Below, one piece after another: positions 10,457-22,378 of a stretch of 64,000 nt of DNA. A model generated the notes under the pieces. It did no database searches, was not told the origin of the DNA, and worked only from the letters and a program-made list of their open reading frames with translations. This stretch comes from Yponomeuta sedellus (taxonomy: Eukaryota; Arthropoda; Insecta; Lepidoptera; Yponomeutidae). A program made the translations under genes and the position numbers. Positions within the stretch are counted from its first letter, which is position 1; each line of letters begins with the position of its first letter. Location of the stretch: contig OW203751.1 in NCBI GenBank assembly GCA_934045075.1, positions 1,306,822 to 1,370,821 of the forward strand, written 5' to 3'.

Positions 10457-12478
10457 CTCTGAGTCTTCGCCCTGCACGCTGACACAACACTGCATGGCAT
10501 CATGCAGGAGACGGATTCTTCTCACAAATCCTTCCGTGCAACCTAATTTCGCTAGTACAACCCATAGAGCTTCTCGAGGCACGCTGTCGAAAGCTTTTTC
10601 CAGGTCAACAAAACATAGATACAGTGGCTGACCCTGCTCTCGACTTTTTTCTTGAAGTTGGCGAACAGAGAAAATAGCATCGCAAGTGCCCCGATTCGGC
10701 CGGAAGCCAAACTGGGTTTCAGGCAGGATGTCTTCAGATAAGGACATAAGGCGGTTAAGTAGTATTCGGGCAAAAGTTTTCCCCGGAGAAGTGAGCAATG
10801 AGATACCCCTATAGGAGTTGCAGTCTGATCTGTCGCCCTTACACTTGTACAGGGAACAAATACGTGAGACTAGGAAGTCATCCGGCACACGCTCTTCCTC
10901 CCACATACGAGCAAAGATTTTCCAGATGATTTGGTGCAATTCATCGCCCCCATACTTCAGCAGTTCTCCAGGTACATTATCAATGCCCACCGCTTTTTTA
11001 TTTTGTTGTTGTTGAATGGCAAGAGTAACCTCGCTCAGAGACAGTGGATCATCCAACGCACTGATTGTTGGAGACGATGCCAATAGCATGATGTGAGACA
11101 TGTCCGCAGCTCGGTCAACATTGAGCAAGTTTCTAAAGTGCTCTCCCCATCTATTGTGTACGTCTTCTCTATTCGTAAGTAATTTAGTGCCGTCGCTCGA
11201 TCGAATGGGCACTCTGGTACGAACTGTGGTACCAATGAGTTTACGAACTTCATCATAAAATGCACCCAGCTGCTTAGTATCAGCGAGCCACTGCATGCGC
11301 GTGGCTTTGTCTTGCCACCAGTTGTCTTTTATTTCCCTTACATATCTGCGCAGCTCAGCACCACTTTGCCTGACTTGGTCGCCATGGCGCCTGCTACGGT
11401 GCTGACGTAGAAAAGTCCGATGTTTCTGAATTGCTCTGGTCAAAATTTCATTATTTTCATCAAACCAATCCTCGTGCCTACTGGCTTTAACACCCAGTGT
11501 CTGCGAGGCCGCTGTGACCAAATTGGAAGAGAGAGTTTGCCAGTTTGCAATAGCATCACCGTTCTCCACATCTATCACCCGAACCATGCCACTTACCGCA
11601 TAAGCGTAAGTTTTACGCACCTCCAGACTCTGTAGTTTGATTAGGTCAAGTCGCTTGGGCCTAACTCCCTGAGATCGACGAGGAGGGTGTAGGCGAAGTT
11701 TAAGTTTAGTGACGACAAGCCTGTGGTCAGTGGAGCAGATCAAATTAGCATCACGCATAACGCGCGTGATACTTACTTGGGAAATATCTCGTTGTCGGAC
11801 AATTGCATAGTCTATTAAGTGCCAGTGTTTCGACCTTGGATGCATCCATGTAGTCTTATACTTGGCCGGAAGTCTGAACATGGTGTTGGTGATGGCCAAC
11901 TCAAACTGGGCACAGAGGGACAAAAGGAGTTGCCCATTACTATTCATATTTCCTACACCATGTCTTCCCAAGACTTTACCCCAAGCTTCAAAGTCACGTC
12001 CGACTCTCGCGTTAAAGTCGCCCAACAGAAGTAATTGTTCTCTGGGAAGAACCTTAGAAAGGGCTTGCGTGACTTCTTCATAAAACTTAGCCTTGATGTC
12101 ATCATCCTTGTCCATTGTTGGCGCATAGACACTAATAACATTGAGGTGATTGTCATTATCCAGGTGAAGGCGAAGCGTGGTGACGCGGTCCGAGATATGA
12201 ATAGGACACTCCTCCAAGTTAGCAGCAATATGATTTCTGATCGCAAAGCCGACACCTGATCTCCTAGGTTCTGAAGACGGGGTGCCCTTCCAGAAGAATG
12301 TGTAACCGCCCAGATGCTCCACCCTCTCCCCCTCCTCAGCCAGGTGCGTTTCGCTAAGGGCAGCGATATCAACACCATAGCGTCGGAGTTCTCGGGCCAC
12401 GAGAGCGGTTTTACGAGGGATACATTGGTTGCTTTCACGATCAAGGAGGGTGCGTACGTTCCACGCCGCAAAGGTCAT
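10449..12478 (-). CDS. RTE-like LINE ORF, endonuclease and N-terminal RT
   Basis: Starts [13 protein letters not shown]. Endonuclease motifs: [30 protein letters not shown] and STDHRLV. Reverse transcriptase: GVKKAVGID-type palm entry ([20 protein letters not shown]), [35 protein letters not shown] and [11 protein letters not shown] with the motif A Asp. The frame runs into a T8 tract after SVQGEDSE and then goes out of frame for about 50 residues. The next frame picks up exactly where motif B should follow. Role: target nicking and reverse transcription of the element RNA. Confidence 0.85.
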
Positions 12479-13345
12479 ATTCCGGGTTTTTATTGATTTA
12501 CTCTTTTTATGTTGCTTTCGACCACGTTTTAGGTGATGCAGAGGCAGCCGCGGTTACTACCTCCGTATGTGTTTTGGGTTAAACCTTTTTTAGGACACCT
12601 TTTCTAGTCCCTTCCCCAGGCCAGGGGGAGCAGGGCCCCTCTAAATAGAGCTGCTCCGTCACCCAGGGTGCTGCCGAATTGCACTGTTAACCCAATGCAG
12701 TGCAGAAGCGACCATCTTCCCTGAGTCGCCTACGTGCAGACATCAGACAAAGCCTGACTGGCATCACAGCCAGACCTCTCTACCTCTGTCCATCGCCGCA
12801 GGGCTTTTACTATGTCGGAGTCCGTTGTCAGTATCCAGGTCATTTGCGCAGGAAATATTATAGTGCACTAATCATACAATGACAGTGTACGCGCGGACAC
12901 AGGTGCACTCTTGCCCCTATGCCTCTGTACCCAATGGAACGGGGGACCGCTACAATTGGAGAGGGATAGGGACGGGCGTGGACGTTAACGAGGTCTCTAA
13001 CGCCGACCTAGGTAAAGGAACATTCACTAGGCCTTGTGACTGATTGGGATCACCAGTCGATCGCAACGGGAGACATCCGACTTGAATGGGAAAGGTAGAT
13101 AGGAAACGGGAAAGGATACTACTGTCACAGGAATTAAGGGGAATTGAGATAGTAGTAGCTAGAGCAGTCCGGGGTCGCGTACCCGTAGTGAATATAATCC
13201 AGTTACCGGATAGACAACTGGTATACCCACTCTCTGGACTAATGATATATTTACATATTCGCTCGCACTCGTCTGGCAACCCTGAGACTATCTTTGATCA
13301 ATACTTAGAAATTAAAGCGGCTAGTGGAAAGGTTCACGGAAATTT

Positions 13346-13568
13346 TTGTGGCGGCCTCTGTGGCGCAGCGGTAGCGCATCTGCCTACCATGCAAGAGGTC
13401 CCGGGTTCAAACCCCGGCTGGGGATAAAACAATCCCAGGTCTCGCATGTTAACATGTTTGTGATGTCGTTGTTTCTGGTTCCCGCGACACCGGGTATCCT
13501 AGCGTGGGGCCAAAAGCAATGTATAGGCCTATATGTAAATGTTATGTTATGTTTATTGGTGAAGTAAA
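13346..13568 (+). repeat. B SINE, full
   Basis: Head CCTCTGTGGCGCAGCGGTAG with B box GGTTCAAACCC, then GTTTGTGATGTCGTTGTTTC and CGGGTATCCTAGCGTGGGGC; ends TAAATGTTATGTTATGTTTA. Confidence 0.8.
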
Positions 13569-13678
13569 CTAAAACTTGACACCTTGCCGGTGTCCGTTTT
13601 TCCGAATGTTTATAACCTGAATCTCTTTAACCTCTTCTGGGCAAAAACTTACAAATCAAATAATAGTACATTACACAA

Positions 13679-14255
13679 CTAGGGTGGTAATACAAAGAAA
13701 GGCCGAGATCGCAGAAGTTTGCGGCCCGAGCTGCAAGCGAGGGACGTAAAAAGCCGCTTTCTGGCCAAGTGTAGACATAAATCGTTGTTTCTGGTTCCCA
13801 CGACACAGGGTATCCTAGTGTGGGGCCAGAAGCAATGTATGTGCCTGTATGTAAATGTTATGTTATTATGTTATAAAAAGATGCACACAACACGGGAGGT
13901 AATAAAGAAAGCTCTCGATCGCATATTTACGTCCCTCGCTTGCAGCTCGGGCCGCAAATATGCGATCGAGAGCTTTCTTTATTACCTCCCGTGTTGTCTA
14001 GGGTGGTAATACAAAGAAAGGCCGAGATCGCAGAAGTTTGCGGCCCGAGCTGCAAGCGAGGGACGTAAATATGCGATCGAGAGCTTTCTTTATTACCTCC
14101 CGTGTTGTCTAGGGTGGTAATACAAAGAAAGGCCGTGATCGCAGAAGTTTGCGGCCCGAGCTGCAAGCGAGGGACGTAAATATGCGATCGAGAGCTTTCT
14201 TTATTACCTCCCGTGTTGTGTGCATCTTTTTAGGCCAGAAAGCGGCTTTTTACGT
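13679..14255. repeat. Nested palindrome with 111-bp tandem repeats
   Basis: GCGGCCCGAGCTGCAAGCGA occurs at about 13,720, 14,040 and 14,151 and inverted at 13,935. A 111-bp unit is tandem at 13,999-14,220, and 13,888-13,998 holds a palindrome ending CTCCCGTGTTGT. GTAAAAAGCCGCTTTCTGGCC at 13,746 (first 20 bases) is matched in reverse at 14,233. A B-SINE tail lies at 13,783-13,872. Confidence 0.85.
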
Positions 14256-14311
14256 ACGCGCAGCGTTATTGCCACTTTATTGCCAGGTGTGGCATAAAAA
14301 CATTTATTTCA

Positions 14312-14548
14312 ATAACCTATTAAGTAGAGGCTAAAAATTCCATCTATGCCGGGACTCGAACCAACCTCTTTACAATACTCTCTGTATTATATATACAGAT
14401 GCCGTTAGTCGCCCATTAGCTCAGTTGAAAGAGCGCTGGCACGGTTAGCCAGAGGTCGCGGGTTTGAGTCCCGGCATGGGTGGAATTTTTAGCCTCTAAA
14501 TAGGTTTTTACAGTTGTCCTTAGCACAGGTTAGTGCATTAAAAAAGAA
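14312..14548 (+). repeat. T307, rearranged
   Basis: Short reverse end (14,325-14,360), then a + core at 14,409 (GCCCATTAGCTCAGTTGAAA) to TTAGTGCATTAAAA. Confidence 0.7.
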
Positions 14549-14716
14549 TATAAACTATTTGTCTACAAAAGGTCGTGATGAAACCTGTATCTACGTTTAA
14601 AAACCTATTTAGAGGCTGTATCTACGTGTTCAAATATCTCAGCGCTTGCGCGGTGTGCACGCGTGGTAAATACCCATAATTAACTCAATAATTACTTAGA
14701 TCTGATATAAATTATA

Positions 14717-15270
14717 CAGGGGTCGGCACTCGAAGTGTTACCAATTCAAAATGCTGTAATTTTGACAATTTTGTTTCTTTTTATTTATAAACTTCAATAT
14801 AAAGAAAAAAAACATTTAAAATTAAAAAGAAAAAGTTATTGTTCGATGTGGCCACCTTTAGCGCGGATAACAGCATCGAGTTGGTCCGAGAAGGCTTCAC
14901 ACGCTGCACGAATGTGGTCTGCTGATATTTTCCATTCTCGGCGAAGAGCAATCTTTAAGGCGTCGACTGTCCCATATTTTTTTGCTGACACTCTGGCCTC
15001 TAGAATTGACCATATGGAAAAATCCATTGGGTTTAAGTCCGGCGAATATGGTGGCCATTGTTGCGAAGAAATGAAGCTCGGAACTTTTTATTGCAAAAAA
15101 ATTTGGGTTTCACGGGCTTTGTGGGATGGTGCCGAGTCTTGCTGAAACGTCCAATGGTTTCTACCGAACATGTCTTTTGATTTACACTTTAACCATACGC
15201 GATCATTTTGTTTGTTCACAAATTGCTGTACAATAAAAATTTTTAGTAACACTTCCAGTGCCGACCCCTG
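14717..15270 (-). mobile_element. Internally deleted maT-type mariner (DD37D) with TIRs and TA duplication
   Basis: Ends are inverted repeats of about 28 bp starting CAGGGGTCGGCACT, flanked by TA at 14715-14716 and 15271-15272. Inside, the minus strand reads HWTFQQDSAPSHKARET and WPPYSPDLNPMDFSIWSILE, the second and third catalytic regions of a mariner transposase. 37 residues lie between the two Asp, the DD37D spacing of the maT group. The N-terminal DNA-binding half and first Asp are deleted. An in-frame TAA lies at 15,088-15,090. Non-autonomous, but it could be mobilised if its TIRs are recognised. Confidence 0.85.
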
Positions 15271-15272
15271 TA

Positions 15273-16007
15273 CAGAAAATATTATATATATTTCCAATTA
15301 TTTACCCATGGTAATTAATTACGCCGCAGGTTACACATCTATCCTATAATAAGATTTGAGTGTAAGAAAGTACTGTCCAAATGGCTGCTAAGCCAGAGCT
15401 ATGAGGAAACGGAACTCTTGTTACAACATGTTAGTTAAATGTAATTAGTGTAATAAACATGAATAAATATAAAACACACACACATACACACACACACCCT
15501 CACACACACACGTACACACAGACACACCACATTTCTATAACTTAACCAGCTTTATAGAAATAAGATTCAATAGTTAGTTTTAGTTGTTCAACCTTTATAA
15601 GTTGTGGAAGAGCGGGTTTCCCTGGCACAGGTATTTTATACTTACAAGGGAATCCCAGCAAAAGTGTATGTAAGAATAATTTTGGTTGTATGAATAAATA
15701 TTTTGTATTTTGTATTTGTTGTATTTGTACCCATACTCTCTCTTTCTGAGAGGAAGTCTGTGCCCTGTATTAAGGTAACGACTCTATTCGGCGCGAAGCT
15801 ACTTTGTTATTCTGCACAATCTTTTCAACGTGTCCTATAATTCCGTCGCTATGTTAACCCCATTTCAGTAGAGATAAAAAGGCAATAAAATTAGCAGACC
15901 TCCCCTTGAGGCGAAGCTTTCAAGATATACTTGCAATCATTTATCCACATACTAGGCGTGGCCGCGACTTTGTGCGCGTGCCATTTACAAATGTAAATAT
16001 CGCTTAG
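15273..16007. other. No gene seen
   Basis: Holds the CA repeat and AT-rich DNA, including TGAATAAATATTTTGTATTT, a possible LINE poly(A)-like end near 15,700. Confidence 0.4.
15472..15532. repeat. (CA)n microsatellite, interrupted
   Basis: CA repeats with CATA, CCTC, CGTA and CAGA interruptions. Confidence 0.9.
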
Positions 16008-16168
16008 CCAAGTCAGAGGCCTTTCAAAAACTTCTGACGGTAAGACCAGCGACTAGTCTTGCAAGCCTCCACCAATCCGGACTTGGCCCCCGTGGTGGAG
16101 TGTGGCATACCTTCCTCAGGGAAGCCGTGCCCCTCGGTGGGGACATAATGGGTGGATGAAGATGATGT
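16008..16168 (+). repeat. S5 3' half, form B
   Basis: From TTAGCCAAGTCAGAGGCC to GGGTGGATGAAGATGATG; head missing. Confidence 0.75.
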
Positions 16169-16194
16169 GAGTATAACCTTTCTCTCATCCATAG

Positions 16195-16460
16195 ACACTC
16201 AAGAGTACAGACGGTGGCCTTATCACTAAATCATTCTTCTAGACAACCTTTGGATGGATTGGATAAATACTTTGGTGCGGGAAGTAGATGTATGTATGGA
16301 ATAGATGTAAGGGAAGAAAGATAAGATAAGATAAGAATATTCTTTATTGTATACCGGAAAAATAGTTACAAAAACGGCAGATACAAAAGATCAAATACAA
16401 TTGGCGGCCTTATTGCTAAAAGCAATTTCAATTTTAAAAGAAACGTACAAACAAAAATAT
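16195..16460 (-). repeat. LINE 3'-end fragments with AAGATAAG tail
   Basis: GAGTACAGACGGTGGCCTTA is shared with 4.6 kb. Then AGATAAGATAAGAATATTCT and TATACCGGAAAAATAGTTAC mark a LINE 3' end in reverse (also at 26.43 kb, and in + orientation at 57.75 kb). Confidence 0.55.
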
Positions 16461-16469
16461 ATTCAGATA

Positions 16470-16590
16470 TTCCGTGCTTCGCAAGGCACGTTAAGCCGTT
16501 GGTGCCGACTGTGGTGTAATGGCAGTCGTTAAGCCACGTAAGAGGCCTTATCGGCGGCTCGATAACTTTCGACTGTAAGGCCCGCCCTCA
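16470..16590 (+). repeat. S5 middle fragment
   Basis: CGTGCTTCGCAAGGCACGTT to AAGGCCCGCCCT; both ends missing. Confidence 0.7.
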
Positions 16591-17132
16591 GATCATAGAA
16601 AGAAGGAGATATGCCCTAGCCGCGAAATAAGTCCGGTACCGCTGTCGCCACTTTTGAATATGTGTGCGTTTTCATTACATGCACAATATTGTAAATATTT
16701 GGTTCACGCACACGTCTGTCCAGTCGTCTACTAGCGTTCTAATCTTTTAATTGGTTCGCAGACTATTAAAAAAAATTGTACTAATACTCTCGTACACGTA
16801 AACAACAGCGTCGGTGAACTCCTTAGGGATCGACCACCTGTCTTAAATAATACATTTATCGATAAAATTATCCGATGAGAGGTTATTCATTTATAAACAG
16901 TATACTTCGTGTAGGGGTGATACAAAAAAACAGAACATGTCAAATTTACAAAAACAATATTATTAAAACAAATAATCCTATTTTAATTTACTGTCCCGTG
17001 AAATGAAAATATTTATTAAGTACGTGTCTTATTGACAGTATTTGTGGCTTTAGTATATGATAAAGACGCAAACTTGGCTTTCCATTGATATAGAATTTGA
17101 TTATTTTGATAATGATGATGACCATTATACTG
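16591..17132. other. No gene seen
   Basis: AT-rich flank of the large microsatellite. Confidence 0.5.
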
Positions 17133-18113
<981 letters not shown>

Positions 18114-18131
18114 AAATATTTACGGACATAT

Positions 18132-18275
18132 CGTTAGCCCTATACTAAGTACAACTAAATGACTTGTGTTATAGGTGCTAACTAGACGATAGATTTAATA
18201 CAATAAATACATAGATAACATCCAAGACCCGAGACACACTATAAAAGTTCGTTTCCTAGTTTGACCCGGCCGGCT
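18132..18275 (-). repeat. C SINE, 3' part
   Basis: GTTAGCCCTATACTAAGTAC to TTCCTAGTTTGACCCGGCCG, the reverse of 50.3-50.45 kb. It borders the microsatellite. Confidence 0.7.
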
Positions 18276-18854
18276 ATCTACTAATACGGTAAGTTAAAAA
18301 TGTTAAATTTGTTAGACAGAACACCCCTGAAGCATATTTGGTAGTGACGCTGCACGAAAAGGGCTGTGGGTTTGAATCCTGATAAAGGAAAGAACTAATA
18401 TTTGTGTGAAGAGCGCGTCCACGGTCAGGAACGCATTTGTGCCTGGCTCTTGGATATTTCTTTGTATTTTATTTAGTTTATGAATCCCAATGTCACGTGA
18501 AATGCACTGTCTTACATTACCATTTACAAATTGGCTTATATTGGTAACTCTGTTAGGACTCTGTAAATGAACAGCAGTTTTTGTTGGGTGAAAGAATGAA
18601 ATGCTGACTTTTTAAGAATACAATAGCAATTACTTCCTCATTCCCAGAAAATAATTCCACCCAGCTATATAAAAAATAGAAAAAACACATGTATAAACTC
18701 GAAAAACAACCGTTTTCCTGAAGAAATTGCCACTGGCCTGAGCAGCGTTAAATTGGAAATCAGTAGCCATGCTTGGATTATCAGGATTAACTAAAGAATA
18801 TGTTGATGGCTGTGATTGAAATGTATCATGGGCCTGTAAATAAAGTAACTTCCT
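18276..18854. other. No gene seen
   Basis: AT-rich; no repeat recognised. Confidence 0.5.
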
Positions 18855-19060
18855 AATTAACATAACATAACAATTACATACAAGCACATACATTGCTTCT
18901 GGCCCCACACTAGGATACCCTGTGCCGTAGGAACCAGAAACAACGACATCACAAAGATGTAAACATCCGAGACCTGGGCTTTTTTTTGTTCCCAGCCGGG
19001 ATTCGAACCCGGCACCTCTTGCATGGTAGGCAGACGCGCTACCGCTACGCAACAGAGGTC
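18855..19060 (-). repeat. B SINE, full
   Basis: ACATAACATAACAATTACAT to GCGCTACCGCTACGCAACAG. Confidence 0.8.
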
Positions 19061-19199
19061 GTCAATTAAAAATACAGTAAATAGTAGGAACTTTTATAAG
19101 CTTGTCAAAAAAAAACTTACAGAAAGTTTCAAAACATATTTAGATTTAAAAAATAAAATCAGCATCCGACTGAGATCCTAAAGAGAATATTTTCATCGT

Positions 19200-19660
19200 C
19201 GTCATCATTCAGCCACAAGATATCCACTGCAGCGTGCTTAGTGCGAGTTTTTTAACTACTCGATCGCGTTAACGGAAACTCATATTTCTATGGCATCGAG
19301 GAAGCGCCACCTAGCGACAAGTATGGAAATTAAAATTGCCGAGTGCGAGTTGTAATGGTTTACGTTGAGAAGTGAACACGTTTACCAGCCAAAACACGAA
19401 TAAACGCGAGTGCGAGTTGGACTGTGACAGCGTTTTGCCAGTTCGAACGGTTAACTTACTTATACTCACTACTCAATGCTCGATTAACGCGGTAGTAAAG
19501 TTATTCGATTGGATCTTTCAAACTCGTACTAAGCACTCTGGACATAGGCCGCCTCCCTGCATTTCCAAAAAGACCAGTTTAAAGCGGCTTGCATCCAGCG
19601 TCTTCCTTCCACTGGGATGAGATCTTCATTCCATCTTGTCGTCCGACGCTGCACTTGCCG
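19200..19660 (-). repeat. G (RTE-type LINE 3' end) interrupted by M
   Basis: GTCATCATTCAGCCACAAGA and CCACTGC before the M insert; TGGACATAGGCCGCCTCCCT, TTGCATCCAGCG and CCACTGGGATGAG after. Confidence 0.68.
19230..19540 (+). mobile_element. M element copy 1, inserted in a LINE 3' end
   Basis: Ends GTGCTTAGTGCGAG and CTCGTACTAAGCAC. The flanks CCACTGC and TGGACATAGG form a common lepidopteran LINE 3' motif when joined, which fixes the insertion limits to within a few bp. About 310 bp, no ORF beyond 82 codons. Confidence 0.7.
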
Positions 19661-19999
19661 ATATGACATATCGGCAAGTACCGACATACCATGTTGTGGT
19701 CTCCATTCGAGAACTTGTCGTTGTCGGATCTAAAATGGTAAATAAATTATTAAAATATTAAAAATACTTTATTTAACTTGTTTTTCATTAATCGAATTTT
19801 ATTTATAACATAACGCTCATAAAAAATTAAGTATATAAGACTATGATTTAGTACCACAACCACATCACCTGATTTGTTTCTTTAGAAACACTTTCTTTTC
19901 TAGAGTTATGCGTCGTCCATCTGAAATGAAGATTTAGAATAAAGTGATGATAATTGAATATTCTAAACTATGTAAAATTTTATCGTGATTTCAAATATA

Positions 20000-20309
20000 C
20001 TGAGTGCTTAGTGCGAGTTTTCAACTACTCGATCGCGTTAACGTAAACTCATATTTCTATGGCACCGACTAAGCGCCACATAGCGACAAGTATGGAAATT
20101 AAAATTGCTGAGTGCGAGTTGTAATGGTTTACGTTGAGAAGTGAACACGTTTACCAGCCAAAACACGAATAAACGCGAGTGCGAGTTGTACTGTGACAGC
20201 GTTTTGCCAGTTCGAACGGTTGACTAACTCATACTCACTACTCAATGCTCGATTAACGCGGTAGTAAAGTCATTCGATTGGATCTGTTAAACTCACACTA
20301 AGCACTCTG
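20000..20309 (+). mobile_element. M element copy 2
   Basis: Same length and orientation as copy 1, about 95% alike by eye (shared ACTCGATCGCGTTAACGTAA and AGTTCGAACGGTTGACTAAC). Ends CTGAGTGCTTAGTGCGAG and CACTAAGCACTCTG. No target duplication seen. Confidence 0.7.
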
Positions 20310-20506
20310 GTACCTCAACCTTTGTGGAACTCGTTATAACTGGTATTTTCAAAGTAGGAACTATTCGCCCACGGAAATATTCTTTCCCCTCTTTAGCATC
20401 TGGAAGCACTTCTCTGTAAAGTGGATGGAGCAAATGGTCCTTTTTTTAGAGGAAACCAGGTATACCCTCTCTGTGTTTCGATCCATTTTTCTTTCGTATT
20501 TTTGCT

Positions 20507-20995
20507 GATGCCGGCACTTGCTAGCTCAGTTGGGTGAGCGCTGGTACGCTTAGCCGGAGGTCGCGGGTTCGAGTCTCGGCATGGGCGGAATTTTAGCCTC
20601 TAAATCATTATCAACCCTCGTATGCTGCTGGGGCACGGGTCTCTTCCTGCATCGCAGGAAGATTAGGCCATACTCCACCACGGGGGCCAAGTCCGGGTTG
20701 GTGGAGGATTGTAAAACAGTGGCAGGCCTTACTGTCAGAAGTTATGAAGCTGCCCATAAGGCCTCTGTCATGGCTTAGTGACTGCCATTATATGACAGCC
20801 GGCACCAACGACTTACCGCGCCTTGCGAAGCACGGAAGTGATCGGAAAAATGTCACTAGCAGTAGTCACGGGACGCTCACCCATCCTGTACCTGACCGCG
20901 CCTGTTTTTGCGTAACCAAGTGATTGATTCCAATCACTCGGTTCGCCTAGGCCACAAGCGCTTCAAGCCTCTAAATAGGTTCTTAAAATTACTAT
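20507..20995 (+). repeat. T307, interrupted by S5
   Basis: Core GCTAGCTCAGTTGGGTGAGC to AGCCTCTAAAT at 20,605; resumes AGCCTCTAAATAGGTTCTTA at 20,966. Confidence 0.75.
20606..20965 (-). repeat. S5 SINE, form A, full length with 11-bp target duplication, inside T307
   Basis: Flanked by AGCCTCTAAAT at 20595-20605 and 20966-20976, both part of a T307 unit that rejoins across the insert. This fixes a full S5 at 360 bp and shows retroposition. Confidence 0.88.
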
Positions 20996-21221
20996 GGAGA
21001 ACTATCAAATTAATGGTAGACGCAACAGTGTTGACATCTGTAGTGAGCTTAAGGCAAATATTTCCAGCGTTTCCCATCCTGCGCGTCTTTTCTCTTGTTA
21101 GGACCTGCTGTTTGTTTGATTTCGTCTGCCCCTCTTTTGCACTACCTACCCCTTGTTCTTTTGGACTGTTGCAATTTTGCTCGACGCTGCGCAATAAAAA
21201 AAACTTTTATATATACTGTCA

Positions 21222-21561
21222 GTGACTGGATTCAATCGCTTGGGTTAAGCAACAGCAGGCGCGGTCAGGTGCTGCATGTGTGACCATCTCGTAACTGCTA
21301 TTGGCATTTTTTCCGAGCGCTTCTGTGCTTCGCAAGGCATGTTAAGCCGTAGGTGCTGGCTGTCATGTAATGGCAGTCTTTAAGCCGTGTCAGAGGCCTT
21401 ATGGGCGGCTTGATAACTTCTGACAGTAACGCGCGCAACTGTCTTACAATCCTCCACCGACCTGGACTTAGTCCCCGTGGTGGAGTACGGCCTAACCTTC
21501 CTGCGATGCAGGAAGAGACCCGCGCCCCAACAGTGGGGACGTACAAACGGTTGATTGATAC
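21222..21561 (+). repeat. S5 SINE, form A
   Basis: Starts inside the head (TCGCTTGGGTTAAGCAACAG) and ends GTACAAACGGTTGATTGAT. Confidence 0.75.
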
Positions 21562-21838
21562 CATCATCGTCAGATACACTGACAATCGACTGTACTGAAA
21601 GACACACCAACGAACACAAATCCGTGTTCACAAGACGGGCATGTAAAATAGTTTATGCGTTACGTCACTGAACTACTAAGATACTGTTATCTCGCTCCGA
21701 CTTACGGATACATGTTACCAGCTGATTTATATTCCTCCAGAGCACCCAGACAGCTTGTCGCTCCTCGGTTGACCTAGTGGGGTACTTTTCCACGGCTTGT
21801 TTTGAAAGGCGACGTCCTTAATAAGGCAATGACCAGAA

Positions 21839-22195
21839 TCGCTCGTAGCCCTGGCCGCCGAGTGATCTTAAACGATCACGAAGAACACAGGGCGCGTTCA
21901 GTGCATAGATGGGTAAACCGTCTATGACTAACGCTAGTGGCCTTTTTCCGAGCTTCGCGAGGCACGTTAAGCAGTTGATGTCGGCTGCCGTCGATAGATG
22001 GTAGTCGTTAAGCCAAGTCAGAGCCCTTAGGGCGGCTTGAATACTTCTGACAGTAAGACCAGCCACTAGTCTTGCAAGCCTCATCAACCAATCCGGTCTT
22101 GGCCCCTGTGGTGAAGTATGGCCTAACCTTTCTGCGATGCAGGAAGAGACCCGTGCCCCAGCAGTGGGGACATACAATGGTTGATATCGATATCG
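21839..22195 (+). repeat. S5 SINE, form B
   Basis: Head CGCTCGTAGCCCTGGCCGCC, then a GATCACGAAG stretch like 5S, ending TTGATATCGATATCGAT. Confidence 0.78.
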
Positions 22196-22222
22196 ATGCT
22201 TCGGTAAATTAACAATTCGGAC

Positions 22223-22378
22223 ATGAGGTCCCGGGTTCGAACCCCGGCTGGGGACAAAAAAAACAGGTCTTGGATGTTTACATGTTTGTGATTTCTGGTT
22301 CCCACGACACAGGGTATCCTAGTGTGGGGCCAGAAGCAATGTATGTGCCTGGATTTAAAATAATAAGTGTTATGTTCC
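22223..22378 (+). repeat. B SINE, 5'-truncated
   Basis: ATGAGGTCCCGGGTTCGAAC to AAGCAATGTATGTGCCTG. Confidence 0.72.

Larger units (their letters stand above)
9240..13290 (-). mobile_element. RTE-like LINE, near full length, one frameshift
   Basis: Minus-strand APE endonuclease and reverse transcriptase of the type often annotated as craniofacial development protein 2-like. The 3' UTR is only about 40 bp and ends in a TA repeat (9228-9244), as RTE-type elements often do. The 5' leader extends to about 13,290 by composition; that limit is uncertain. A single frameshift lies at a T8 run (A8 on + at 10449-10456). Confidence 0.75.

Noticed and set aside
19234..19536. hAT assignment of M elements
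   Set aside because: Ends resemble the CAGAG form, but no 8-bp duplication is present at either full copy.
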